A DNA stretch of 5,711 nucleotides from NCBI GenBank assembly GCA_002789275.1, contig PFSX01000067.1, forward strand, positions 1 to 5,711, given 5' to 3'. Positions within the stretch are counted from its first letter, which is position 1, and every line of letters starts with the position of its first letter. Below are positions 1 to 5,365 of the stretch, piece by piece. The notes below the pieces were generated by a model. The model was given only the letters and a program-made list of their open reading frames with translations, had not been told where the DNA came from and ran no database searches. This DNA comes from Candidatus Huberarchaeum crystalense (GTDB taxonomy: Archaea; Huberarchaeota; Huberarchaeia; Huberarchaeales; Huberarchaeaceae). Position numbers and translations under genes: made by a program.

Positions 1-10
1 TAAAAACTCC

Positions 11-40
11 CTATAATATATTTATACGAGGGTATTTAAA
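11..40 (-). promoter_or_regulatory. possible leftward promoter for a gene off the left edge
   Basis: Read on the minus strand, bases 40-33 are TTTAAATA, an exact match to the usual archaeal TATA-box pattern. A second AT box (TATAAATATATTATA) lies at 26-12. A start about 25 bases downstream of either would fall at or beyond the left edge, so any gene served is not visible. The rpoN T-tract lies just upstream, which fits a new transcription unit starting here. Much of this sequence is AT-rich, so chance matches are easy. Confidence 0.3.
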
Positions 41-62
41 ACCCCCTTTAAAATATAATAAG

Positions 63-72
63 GTGCGCGCAC
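63..72. repeat. 10-base GC palindrome GTGCGCGCAC
   Basis: A perfect 10-base palindrome stands in a very AT-rich spacer. It holds one of eight GCGCGC hexamers in the window. It lies between the rpoN terminator region and the possible leftward promoter. No function can be read from the sequence. Confidence 0.5.
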
Positions 73-84
73 ATATGCCCTTTT

Positions 85-111
85 TGCTTTCAAAAAAAGA
101 TAAAAAAAGCA
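85..111 (-). terminator. T-tract terminator after rpoN
   Basis: On the minus strand, 26 bases after the rpoN stop, the RNA would read TTTTTTTATCTTTTTTT (108-92). Archaeal RNA polymerase commonly terminates on such runs of T. The tract is flanked by short arms TGCTTT (85-90) and AAAGCA (106-111), which could pair, but the T runs are the stronger signal. Confidence 0.5.
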
Positions 112-136
112 CAAAAACAGATAATTTTAATAGATT

Positions 137-331
137 TTACTCGCGTTTCACCAACAAATCAATTTTATCCTGCCCATGCGTCAAAAACATCCGCTTGCAA
201 CAATAATCAATAAATCCCATTTCATCAAGAACCTTAATTGAATCTTCGCCCTTTTCAACGCGCTTTTCATATTCTTCCCATTTGTGTGCTATGACGCGGC
301 CGCACGAAAAACATCTTATTGGAAATAACAT
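137..331 (-). CDS. rpoN: DNA-directed RNA polymerase subunit N (Rpo10)
   Basis: This 64-residue protein is the small zinc-binding subunit of archaeal RNA polymerase, the counterpart of eukaryotic Rpb10, which helps assemble the Rpo3/Rpo11/Rpo12 platform. The family's atypical zinc site is complete: FPIRCFSCG near the N-terminus gives Cys7 and Cys10, and YCCKRM gives the adjacent Cys44 and Cys45. The conserved KWEEY, the GED turn and the C-terminal LTH segment are also present, and the length is normal for the family. The ATG at 331-329 is chosen because it places MLFPIRCF exactly at the family N-terminus; the frame stays open to an upstream ATG at 376, which would add 15 unconserved residues. 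No Shine-Dalgarno is seen, and a TATA box about 37 bases upstream suggests a short leader. In many archaea this gene sits with rpl13, rps9, rpoK and rps2; none of those is visible here. Confidence 0.96.
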   Translation of the reverse strand: MLFPIRCFSCGRVIAHKWEEYEKRVEKGEDSIKVLDEMGFIDYCCKRMFLTHGQDKIDLLVKRE

Positions 332-361
332 AATATATTTAAGAAAACATTTTAATACATT

Positions 362-373
362 GCAATATTTAAG
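362..373 (-). promoter_or_regulatory. rpoN TATA-box candidate
   Basis: On the minus strand, bases 372-365 read TTAAATAT. The box centre is about 37 bases upstream of the chosen rpoN ATG. A start some 25 bases downstream would give a leader of roughly 10-15 bases, which agrees with the lack of a Shine-Dalgarno. A second AT box (TTAAATATATT, 342-332) directly abuts the ATG and is too close to serve as promoter. Confidence 0.45.
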
Positions 374-376
374 CAC

Positions 377-639
377 AAAATATTTTAGTTAATTGAAATG
401 TTTAAACAAATCAGTAAATACATTGCCAAATTCTTTTAAAATTTTGGGTTTGTTAAAACGCACGCACGCAACATTATGTTAAATTTATGTGGGGCGCGCA
501 ACAAAGTAGAATCTCTGATTTTTATAAAATGCCAAATTTAAATCTCCTACAAATAAACTATTGCTTTAAATTTCTTGAAAATTATTATTTGCTTAATATG
601 AAATAATATAAAATTTAAAAATATATTTTTTATAAAGAA
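377..639. other. intergenic spacer, no gene seen
   Basis: This is most of the 374-base gap between rpoN and the DUF5679 gene. It is AT-rich, with a GC-richer patch at 459-500 containing repeated ACGC units (459-470) and GGGGCGCGC (491-499). I found no tRNA cloverleaf, no box C/D pair and no credible coding frame. The longest start-less open stretch with protein-like composition is 26 codons on the minus strand (565-485). The 9-base word TGCCAAATT occurs twice, near 424 and 530. Confidence 0.5.
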
Positions 640-714
640 AAACTATAAAAAATATAGAAATATCTAAATAATTTCCCTAGGGAACTAGGGAATTATTTAG
701 TAAATTTATAGTTT
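640..714 (-). terminator. nested hairpin, likely terminator of the DUF5679 gene
   Basis: The core arms are 664-680 and 685-700 (CTAGGGAATTATTTAG). They pair over 16 bases with one bulged T and a GGAA loop. An outer pair, AAACTATAAA (640-649) with TTTATAGTTT (705-714), encloses it, and the right outer arm covers the DUF5679 stop codon. The core contains CTAGGGAA twice in tandem (677-684 and 685-692), and TTCCCTAGGGAA (673-684) is itself a palindrome, so alternative folds compete. On the minus strand the hairpin starts five bases after the stop codon and is followed by T-rich sequence, so a terminator or RNA-stabilising 3' end is the simplest reading. Confidence 0.55.
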
Positions 715-861
715 AAAATCTTTGCTAACAAATTTAAAAACAGTTGTTCCACAATAAGGACAAGTGCCTTTCAGCGCCTTTCTGCTATTAGGCATTGTTA
801 CGATAGTTGGATTTTTTACATTAACTTCTTTTCTGCATTTCATACATCTTGCTGTTACCAT
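706..861 (-). CDS. DUF5679 family zinc-ribbon protein
   Basis: This 51-residue protein is very short but convincing. It begins MVTARCMKCRKEV and ends with KGTCPYCGTTVFKFV, giving two CXXC pairs (Cys6/Cys9 and Cys34/Cys37) that should bind one zinc ion. The layout (start, CXKC, a TMPNSRKALKGTCPYCGT block) matches the archaeal and bacterial DUF5679 family as I remember it. That family has no established function; a nucleic-acid or ribosome-associated role is only a guess from the fold. The start is firm because AGGAGG lies seven bases upstream of the ATG. A TATA-like box at 920-908 and a strong hairpin just after the stop suggest a single-gene transcript. Confidence 0.85.
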   Translation of the reverse strand: MVTARCMKCRKEVNVKNPTIVTMPNSRKALKGTCPYCGTTVFKFVSKDFKL

Positions 862-868
862 TTTGATT

Positions 869-874
869 CCTCCT
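869..874 (-). promoter_or_regulatory. strong Shine-Dalgarno of the DUF5679 gene
   Basis: The minus strand reads AGGAGG, then seven bases, then ATG. It is the only convincing Shine-Dalgarno in the window; the other genes have AT-rich, probably leaderless starts. It supports both the small gene and its start codon. Confidence 0.8.
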
Positions 875-907
875 TTAAGAATAATAGTTTCTTAGCAAAA
901 CCATTAT

Positions 908-920
908 GTTTTATATTTTA
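908..920 (-). promoter_or_regulatory. TATA-box candidate for the DUF5679 gene
   Basis: The minus strand reads TAAAATATAAAAC. A start about 25 bases downstream would lie near 889, leaving a leader of about 28 bases, enough to include the Shine-Dalgarno. The geometry is consistent, but the sequence is a generic AT box. Confidence 0.45.
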
Positions 921-930
921 TAGTGAGATA

Positions 931-950
931 TATTTTGCTCGCGCAAAATA
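931..950. repeat. perfect 8-bp hairpin TATTTTGC/GCAAAATA
   Basis: Arms 931-938 and 943-950 pair perfectly around a TCGC loop. The element lies just upstream of the DUF5679 TATA-like box and more than 100 bases past the hsp20 stop codon. It could be an operator, a terminator stem or part of a larger structure with the neighbouring hairpin at 961-1008. Confidence 0.5.
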
Positions 951-960
951 CTTATAGTTT

Positions 961-1008
961 ATATTAAGAAAAACCAGGGTCTGAACATCAAGGTTTTATC
1001 TTAAATAT
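961..1008. repeat. 15-bp inverted repeat with 16-base loop
   Basis: The left arm is ATATTAAGAAAAACC (961-975). The right arm (992-1008) pairs with all 15 bases, with two single-base bulges at 998 and 1003. The loop is AGGGTCTGAACATCAA. It lies 55 bases beyond the hsp20 stop codon, upstream of the DUF5679 promoter. It could be the 3' structure of the hsp20 mRNA, a small RNA or a remnant of a small mobile repeat. I saw no second copy in the window. Confidence 0.5.
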
Positions 1009-1062
1009 CTATATATTATTTATAGCGCGCGGTTTAAATACTCTTAATAAGAATAAGTAAAT

Positions 1063-1575
1063 TTATTCTATGTTTATATCAAAATCAGTCGACTTGCTGG
1101 TTTTTTTGCGAATAACCAAAACAAGCAAACCATTTTTATACTCTGCGCGCACATTTTTAACATCAATCTCGTCACCTAAGCATAATTGCTTAGAAACACG
1201 CTTTAATTCGTTTTCGCCTTTTTTCTGCGCGCTTAGAAATATTGTTTTGTTTTGCACTGTTATGTGAAGGTCTTTTTTCTCAAATCCAGGAAGTGCTACT
1301 GTAATTCTTGTTTCATCTGGTTTATCTTCGATTTTCATTTGCTCAAATCCTAATTGCTTTTCCATTTTTAAAGGTAAATTTTTTAAAAGTTTAAAAATGT
1401 CTGAAAACTGGCTGCTAAACCCTCTACTGAAAAAATCCTGTCTTTCATCAAAATCATCGCCAAAATTTACATCAAAATTCATTTTTTCGGTTTTTGGCTG
1501 TTTGCTTATTCGCTGCACAGGCAAATCAATATCAATTATTCGTTCATTTTCTTTATTTTTATCTTTTTTATCCAT
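1063..1575 (-). CDS. hsp20: small heat shock protein, Hsp20/alpha-crystallin family
   Basis: This 170-residue protein is a likely ATP-independent holdase that binds unfolding proteins as a large oligomer in the cytoplasm. Residues 1-80 are a charged and polar N-terminal arm. The alpha-crystallin domain runs from about 82 to 158, with the typical ALPGFEKKDLHI segment (94-105) and the conserved G-L-L strand motif in NGLLVLVI (148-155). The C-terminus carries the I-X-I motif (INI, 167-169) that docks onto neighbouring subunits, so the protein looks complete. I chose the ATG at 1575-1573; a TTG at 1605 would add ten residues without family support. There is no Shine-Dalgarno. The gene is divergent from gltX with 41 bases between starts. 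No known archaeal heat-shock operator was recognised. Confidence 0.93.
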   Translation of the reverse strand: MDKKDKNKENERIIDIDLPVQRISKQPKTEKMNFDVNFGDDFDERQDFFSRGFSSQFSDIFKLLKNLPLKMEKQLGFEQMKIEDKPDETRITVALPGFEKKDLHITVQNKTIFLSAQKKGENELKRVSKQLCLGDEIDVKNVRAEYKNGLLVLVIRKKTSKSTDFDINIE

Positions 1576-1616
1576 ATTATATTGTATTAAATTATCTAAA
1601 AACAAGCAAAAACATT
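1576..1616. promoter_or_regulatory. shared divergent promoter of hsp20 and gltX
   Basis: Only 41 bases separate the two start codons. A box TATTAAATTAT (1585-1595) lies about 27 bases upstream of the gltX ATG, where a leaderless archaeal transcript needs it. On the opposite strand TTTTTAGATAA (1604-1594) lies about 25 bases upstream of the hsp20 ATG. The boxes nearly overlap, so the two polymerase complexes may exclude each other. The positions are inferred. Confidence 0.45.
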
Positions 1617-3329
1617 ATGAGCAATCAAATATATACAAAATATAAAAAAATGTCGCAAGAGAGATCTGTGTCAATATATAATAACAAAATAAAGGACGAA
1701 ATTTTGCGCGCAAAGGTAAAATATGGCTCTGTTGATCTAAATAGTGTGCTTAACAAAATAATTGGCGCGTTTCCTGAGGCAAAGAACAGCATCAAAGAGA
1801 TTGTTGATGAGATAAAAAAAGAACTCAAAAACTCTGAAAAAATGAGTATAGAGGATGCTGAAAAAATTCTTAATAAAAAAGGCGTAGAACTAACAAAAGC
1901 AAAAGAGGAAAACAAAGAACTTAAACTTGAAGGAGACACAAGTAAAGTTATTATGCGAATTGCTCCAAATCCATCAGGTCCATTGCACTTTGGGCATGCT
2001 AGAATGATTGTACTCAATGATTTTTTTACCAAGAAATACAAAGGAAAACTAATTTGCAGAATTGAAGATACAGATCCTGAAAGAGTTTATATGCCAGCAT
2101 ATAATTTGATTTTAGAAGATTTAAAAGAATTTTGTGTTGAATATGATGTATTAATTTATCAATCTGATCGTTGGGAAATATATTATAATTTGTGCAAACA
2201 ACTAATTTCAGAAGGAAAAGCATATGTTTGTACTTGTTTATCAGAAGATTTCAGTAAATTAAAACATAAAAATAAGTATTGCGCTTGCAGGCAGCGCAAA
2301 ATAGAGGAAAATTTAAAATTATTTGACAATACAAAACTAAAAAGAGGTGCAGTTGTTCGATTTAAAACACCAGAAACAAACAACCCTGCTTTGCGCGAAT
2401 TTTCTATAATGCGATTTAAAAAAATAGAGCATCCCTATAAAAAAAATCCTTATAATTGGTATCCTATGATGAATTTTTCTGTAACTATTGATGATCATTT
2501 AACAGGAGTTACACATATTTTAAGAGGAATGGACCACTTAACAAACACAGAAGCACAAAAACTTATTTATGATTCTTTTGGATGGGAAAAGCCAGTTTTT
2601 AATTTATATGGTTTGCTTAAACTAAAAGGTGTTGAGCTAAGCAAATCAAAAATTATCAAAGATATAAAAGAAAGAAAATACAGTGGTTTTGACGACCCCC
2701 AACTCTGGACTTTGCGCGCACTCTTCAGGCGCGGCATCTTTCCATACGCAATCAAAAACTATTTACTATCTCTTGAAATCACAAAAAATAATATTGTTTT
2801 TGATAAAATGGCTCTTTACAAAGAAAACACAAAAATCATTGAACCAATCTGCACTCATTTGTTTTTTGTTGAAAATCCTGTACTAATTGAAGTTGAAACT
2901 TATAGCGGACCTGAAAAAATTGAAATTCTTGCTAATCCAAAAAATAAAAATAGTAGGTTAAGATCTCTTGAAATAGGATCTTCTGTTTTTATCGCGAAAA
3001 AAGATTTTGATGAGCTAAAAGATGGCGATGTGTTTAGATTAAAAGATGGATTTAATGTGAGAAAAAACAATAATAAATTTATTTTTGAAAATATGCATTT
3101 GCCATATTTAAAAGATGAAATTAAGTTAAAGAAAATCCATTGGTTACCTAAAAGCAAAGAAAATTTTCATTGTCAAATTTTAATGACAAACAGAACTATA
3201 AAAAAGGGCTTGGTTGAGCCATTTGCTTCTAATCTCAAAGTCAGCGATATTGTGCAATTTGAGAGAGTTGGTTATGCTAGAATTGAAAAAATTGAAAAAG
3301 ACAATATTATAGCGGTTTTTGCTTATTAA
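1617..3329 (+). CDS. gltX: glutamyl-tRNA synthetase, archaeal type
   Basis: This 570-residue enzyme attaches glutamate to tRNA-Glu. In archaea it normally also mischarges tRNA-Gln, which the GatDE amidotransferase then corrects; neither gat gene is in view. It is a class I synthetase with an archaeal N-terminal helical extension (about 1-105). The HIGH-type signature is PNPSGPLHFGHAR (117-129), with HFGH at 124-127. Conserved RIEDTDPER follows (148-156), then a probable zinc knob with paired cysteines at 205/207 and 222/224, and the KMSKS-type loop ELSKSK (340-345). The C-terminal part, from about 400, is the beta-barrel anticodon-binding domain of the archaeal/GlnRS-like class and ends with the typical DIVQFERVGYARIE segment. 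I chose the ATG at 1617 because a TATA box sits about 27 bases upstream; ATG 1650 would shorten it by 11 residues. The frame is open back to 1494, but that stretch overlaps hsp20. Confidence 0.96.
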   Translation: MSNQIYTKYKKMSQERSVSIYNNKIKDEILRAKVKYGSVDLNSVLNKIIGAFPEAKNSIKEIVDEIKKELKNSEKMSIEDAEKILNKKGVELTKAKEENKELKLEGDTSKVIMRIAPNPSGPLHFGHARMIVLNDFFTKKYKGKLICRIEDTDPERVYMPAYNLILEDLKEFCVEYDVLIYQSDRWEIYYNLCKQLISEGKAYVCTCLSEDFSKLKHKNKYCACRQRKIEENLKLFDNTKLKRGAVVRFKTPETNNPALREFSIMRFKKIEHPYKKNPYNWYPMMNFSVTIDDHLTGVTHILRGMDHLTNTEAQKLIYDSFGWEKPVFNLYGLLKLKGVELSKSKIIKDIKERKYSGFDDPQLWTLRALFRRGIFPYAIKNYLLSLEITKNNIVFDKMALYKENTKIIEPICTHLFFVENPVLIEVETYSGPEKIEILANPKNKNSRLRSLEIGSSVFIAKKDFDELKDGDVFRLKDGFNVRKNNNKFIFENMHLPYLKDEIKLKKIHWLPKSKENFHCQILMTNRTIKKGLVEPFASNLKVSDIVQFERVGYARIEKIEKDNIIAVFAY

Positions 3330-3354
3330 TTTCCTATTGCTATTAACCGACAAT

Positions 3355-3582
3355 CTATTTCTTTGATGGTTTTGCATCGCCACTAGGAGGAGAAGCAGTT
3401 GCTACTGAAACCACGCGCCTTTCTGCGTTTTTGGGTCGCAATTGATTAATACCGCATTTTCTACAATATATACTTTTTGTATTTACTTTTTTGGGGTTTG
3501 CCTTTATTGTTGCATTACAACGCATGCATACAAACACGTTCTTAAAAATACGATCATACGCTTCTTTTATCTTTTTTACCAT
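3355..3582 (-). CDS. rpl40e: large subunit ribosomal protein L40e
   Basis: This 75-residue protein is a zinc-ribbon protein of the large ribosomal subunit. The pattern FVCMRCNA with YCRKCG and LRPK is diagnostic, giving zinc ligands Cys19, Cys22, Cys40 and Cys43. The spacing between the two CXXC pairs is 17 residues, longer than the roughly 10 I recall for common archaeal L40e. After NAERR (52-56) there is a low-complexity tail rich in Ser, Pro, Ala and Lys, which is probably disordered. The ATG at 3582-3580 begins MVKKIKEAYDRIF, matching the family start; upstream in-frame codons overlap the divergent promoter. The gene converges with gltX across 25 bases without an obvious terminator. A TATA box about 20-27 bases upstream suggests a leaderless mRNA. 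Confidence 0.92.
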   Translation of the reverse strand: MVKKIKEAYDRIFKNVFVCMRCNATIKANPKKVNTKSIYCRKCGINQLRPKNAERRVVSVATASPPSGDAKPSKK

Positions 3583-3620
3583 AAATCTTTTATATAGAAT
3601 ATATATTGAAAAAACCATAA
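3583..3620. promoter_or_regulatory. shared divergent promoter of L40e and tRNA-Arg
   Basis: The 38 bases between the L40e start codon and the tRNA contain the near-symmetrical AT block TATATAGAATATATATTG (3591-3608). On the minus strand AATATATATT is placed about 21-27 bases upstream of the L40e ATG. On the plus strand the same block lies upstream of the tRNA 5' end. One AT element may therefore serve both directions. Confidence 0.45.
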
Positions 3621-3693
3621 GAGCCAGTAGCCTAATGGATATGGCGGCAACCTCCTAAGTTGCAGATTGTGGGTTCGAGCCCCACCTGGCTCG
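3621..3693 (+). tRNA. tRNA-Arg (anticodon CCU)
   Basis: A complete 73-base cloverleaf that reads AGG codons. The acceptor GAGCCAG (3621-3627) pairs fully with CTGGCTC (3686-3692), and the discriminator is G. The D stem is GCC/GGC. The anticodon stem GCAAC/GTTGC closes the loop CTCCTAA, with anticodon CCT at 3654-3656. The variable loop AGATT is short. The T stem GTGGG/CCCAC holds TTCGAGC. CCA is not encoded. gltX uses AGG, for instance in the codons for Arg225 and Arg371 regions, so the tRNA has local use. No intron is seen. Confidence 0.95.
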
Positions 3694-3762
3694 CTTGCAT
3701 CATATCTAGTCTATTATTTGATATTGTGTTGTTAGTTTTATCATAACAAATCTAAAAAAATA
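3694..3762 (+). promoter_or_regulatory. elp3 upstream region with promoter candidate and short inverted repeat
   Basis: The 69 bases between tRNA-Arg and elp3 contain an AT box CTATTATTT (3711-3719). Starting about 25 bases on would leave a leader of some 20 bases. A 6-base inverted repeat TTGTTA (3729-3734) / TAACAA (3744-3749) lies in that presumed start region and could be an operator. There is no Shine-Dalgarno before the ATG. Read-through from the tRNA is an alternative. Confidence 0.3.
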
Positions 3763-5295
3763 ATGAAAACACTAATAAAAAAGATTATTTTGTTGAAAAA
3801 TCCTACAAAAAACGAAATTGAAACATTGAAAATAAAATGGGCTAAAGGTCGCGCACTTAAAAGACACCCTTTAAACAGTGAAATTCTTGCAGCCGCCAGT
3901 AATAAAGATAGGATAAAATTAAAAGAGTGTTTGCTAAAAAAGCCAACTCGATCTGGTTCAGGCATATCTGCGATTGCGATTATGACTCCCCCATCACCTT
4001 GCCCTGGAAAATGCATTTATTGTCCTGTTGGCGAAAATTCCCCACAAAGTTATGTTGGTTTTGAGCCAGCAGCAAGACGCGGAAAGTTAAACCAGTATGA
4101 TGCTTATCTTCAAGTTAAAAATCGTTTAGAACAACTTCAAGCAATAGGTCACTATCCTGAAAAATGCGAACTAATAATTATGGGTGGGACTTTTCCAGCA
4201 CAACCTTTTGAATTTCAAAAAAAGTTTATTCAAAATGCGTTTGAAGCATTTAACAACAAATCAAAGGGCTCAACGCATTCATTAAAAGAAGCACAAAAAA
4301 TAAATGAAACAGCAGAGCACAGAGTTGTTGGACTTACAATTGAGACAAGACCTGATTTTGTTTTTCCAGAGCAATTTTTAGAATTAGGAGCAACAAGAAT
4401 TGAAATTGGAGTTCAGTCATTAAATAATCAAGTTTTAGCAAAAATCAAACGAAATCATAAAGTTAAAACAGTAAAAAACGCAACAAAAATATTAAAAGAT
4501 TTTGGATTTAAAATCAATTATCACATAATGCTTGGCCTTCCTGGAAGTGATTTTGATGATGATTTAAATACATTTATAAAAATGTTTGAAGATTCTTCTT
4601 TTAAGCCAGATTTGCTTAAAATATATCCAACACTTGTTATCAAAGGCACTGAACTTTACAAAATGTGGAAACTAGGGAAATATGTGCCTATTGATGAAAA
4701 ATATGTTGTTGATTTATTAAAAAAAATTTATTGTTTTCTTCCACAATATGTGCGGATTATGAGAATTCAGCGAGATATTCCTGCTAATTTCATTGAAGCA
4801 GGACCTAAAAAGAGCAATTTGCGCGAGATTGTAGAGAGAGAAGTAAATAAAGCAAGCATAAATACAAAAGAGATTAGATTTAGAGAAGTTGGTCATAGGA
4901 TCTATGATGGACAGTTAAATCTCAAATTAAATGTTTTTGAATATGTTGCTTCTAGAGGTAAGGAGTTTTTTATTTCAGTAGAAGATTCTGCTAAAAATGT
5001 TTTGGTTGGTTATCTCCGGCTTAGGTTTTTGTCAAACAACAAAAATATTGCAATTGTGCGCGAACTTCATATATATGGTAAAAGCGTGCGTATTGGTAAA
5101 AAAAAGAGCAACAAAGGAGAATATCAACATTTTGGTTGGGGACGCTGTTTGCTTAAAAAAGCAGAAGAAATTTGCAAAAAAAACAAAAAAACAGAAATTT
5201 GGGTGATGAGCGGTGTTGGAGCGCGCGAATATTACAAAAAATTAGGCTATATATTTAACAAATTTTATATGAAAAAGAAAATATATTCTTTATAA
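3763..5295 (+). CDS. elp3: tRNA uridine(34) acetyltransferase Elp3 (radical SAM and GNAT)
   Basis: This 510-residue enzyme acts on wobble uridine 34. It uses acetyl-CoA and a radical SAM reaction to begin the carboxymethyl-type modification (cm5U family) that tunes decoding. Archaea have Elp3 alone, without the other Elongator subunits. The domains are in the usual order. The [4Fe-4S] motif CPGKCIYCP gives Cys80, Cys84 and Cys87. It is followed by QSYVGFEPAARR (95-106) and the IIMGGTF segment (138-144). The strands LTIETRPD (191-198) and IEIGVQS (213-219) and the LGLPG turn (257-261) complete the core. The C-terminal GNAT domain (about 390-510) has RELHIYG (433-439), the acetyl-CoA loop HFGWGR (456-461) and the GAREYYKKLGY end (486-496). 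Length and motifs indicate a full, functional protein. The ATG at 3763 is the family start. tRNA-Ser(UGA), which has U34, lies 70 bases downstream on the same strand. Confidence 0.96.
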   Translation: MKTLIKKIILLKNPTKNEIETLKIKWAKGRALKRHPLNSEILAAASNKDRIKLKECLLKKPTRSGSGISAIAIMTPPSPCPGKCIYCPVGENSPQSYVGFEPAARRGKLNQYDAYLQVKNRLEQLQAIGHYPEKCELIIMGGTFPAQPFEFQKKFIQNAFEAFNNKSKGSTHSLKEAQKINETAEHRVVGLTIETRPDFVFPEQFLELGATRIEIGVQSLNNQVLAKIKRNHKVKTVKNATKILKDFGFKINYHIMLGLPGSDFDDDLNTFIKMFEDSSFKPDLLKIYPTLVIKGTELYKMWKLGKYVPIDEKYVVDLLKKIYCFLPQYVRIMRIQRDIPANFIEAGPKKSNLREIVEREVNKASINTKEIRFREVGHRIYDGQLNLKLNVFEYVASRGKEFFISVEDSAKNVLVGYLRLRFLSNNKNIAIVRELHIYGKSVRIGKKKSNKGEYQHFGWGRCLLKKAEEICKKNKKTEIWVMSGVGAREYYKKLGYIFNKFYMKKKIYSL

Positions 5296-5317
5296 TATTC
5301 AAAAATGTTATGATGGT

Positions 5318-5344
5318 GTGTGAGTTGTCTATTGACAACAACAC
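5318..5344 (+). other. hairpin between elp3 and tRNA-Ser
   Basis: GTTGTC (5324-5329) pairs with GACAAC (5334-5339) around a TATT loop. GTGT (5318-5321) can pair with ACAC (5341-5344) beyond a small internal loop. It starts 22 bases after the elp3 stop codon and ends 21 bases before the tRNA. A TATA-like TTTATAATATT overlaps the end of elp3 (5289-5299); a start about 25 bases on would put the hairpin in the tRNA leader. It may instead be the 3' end of the elp3 mRNA. Confidence 0.4.
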
Positions 5345-5365
5345 TCTAATGCAAACTAAATATTC

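Noticed and set aside
485..565. 26-codon minus-strand open stretch in the long spacer
   Set aside because: No ATG or GTG start; the only option is a TTG after a weak GGAG, giving 16 residues. Not enough to call a gene.
976..991. Box C/D guide RNA in the hairpin loop region
   Set aside because: Only loose matches to TGATGA and CTGA occur and they are not arranged as C/D and C'/D' pairs.
1576..1605. TTG start for hsp20 at 1605
   Set aside because: It would add ten unconserved residues and cover the presumed promoter; ATG at 1575 gives a complete family protein.
1494..1616. N-terminal extension of gltX from an ATG at 1494
   Set aside because: The added 41 residues are hydrophobic, lack family similarity, overlap the hsp20 coding region and pass through the promoter. 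ATG 1617 fits both the family and the TATA spacing.
1625..2041. 138-codon minus-strand open frame antisense to gltX
   Set aside because: Its serine- and phenylalanine-rich composition is what the complement of a Lys/Glu-rich coding frame gives, and gltX is certain here.
3741..4016. 91-codon minus-strand open frame antisense to elp3
   Set aside because: It mirrors the conserved N-terminal region of elp3 and has no recognisable family or start signal.
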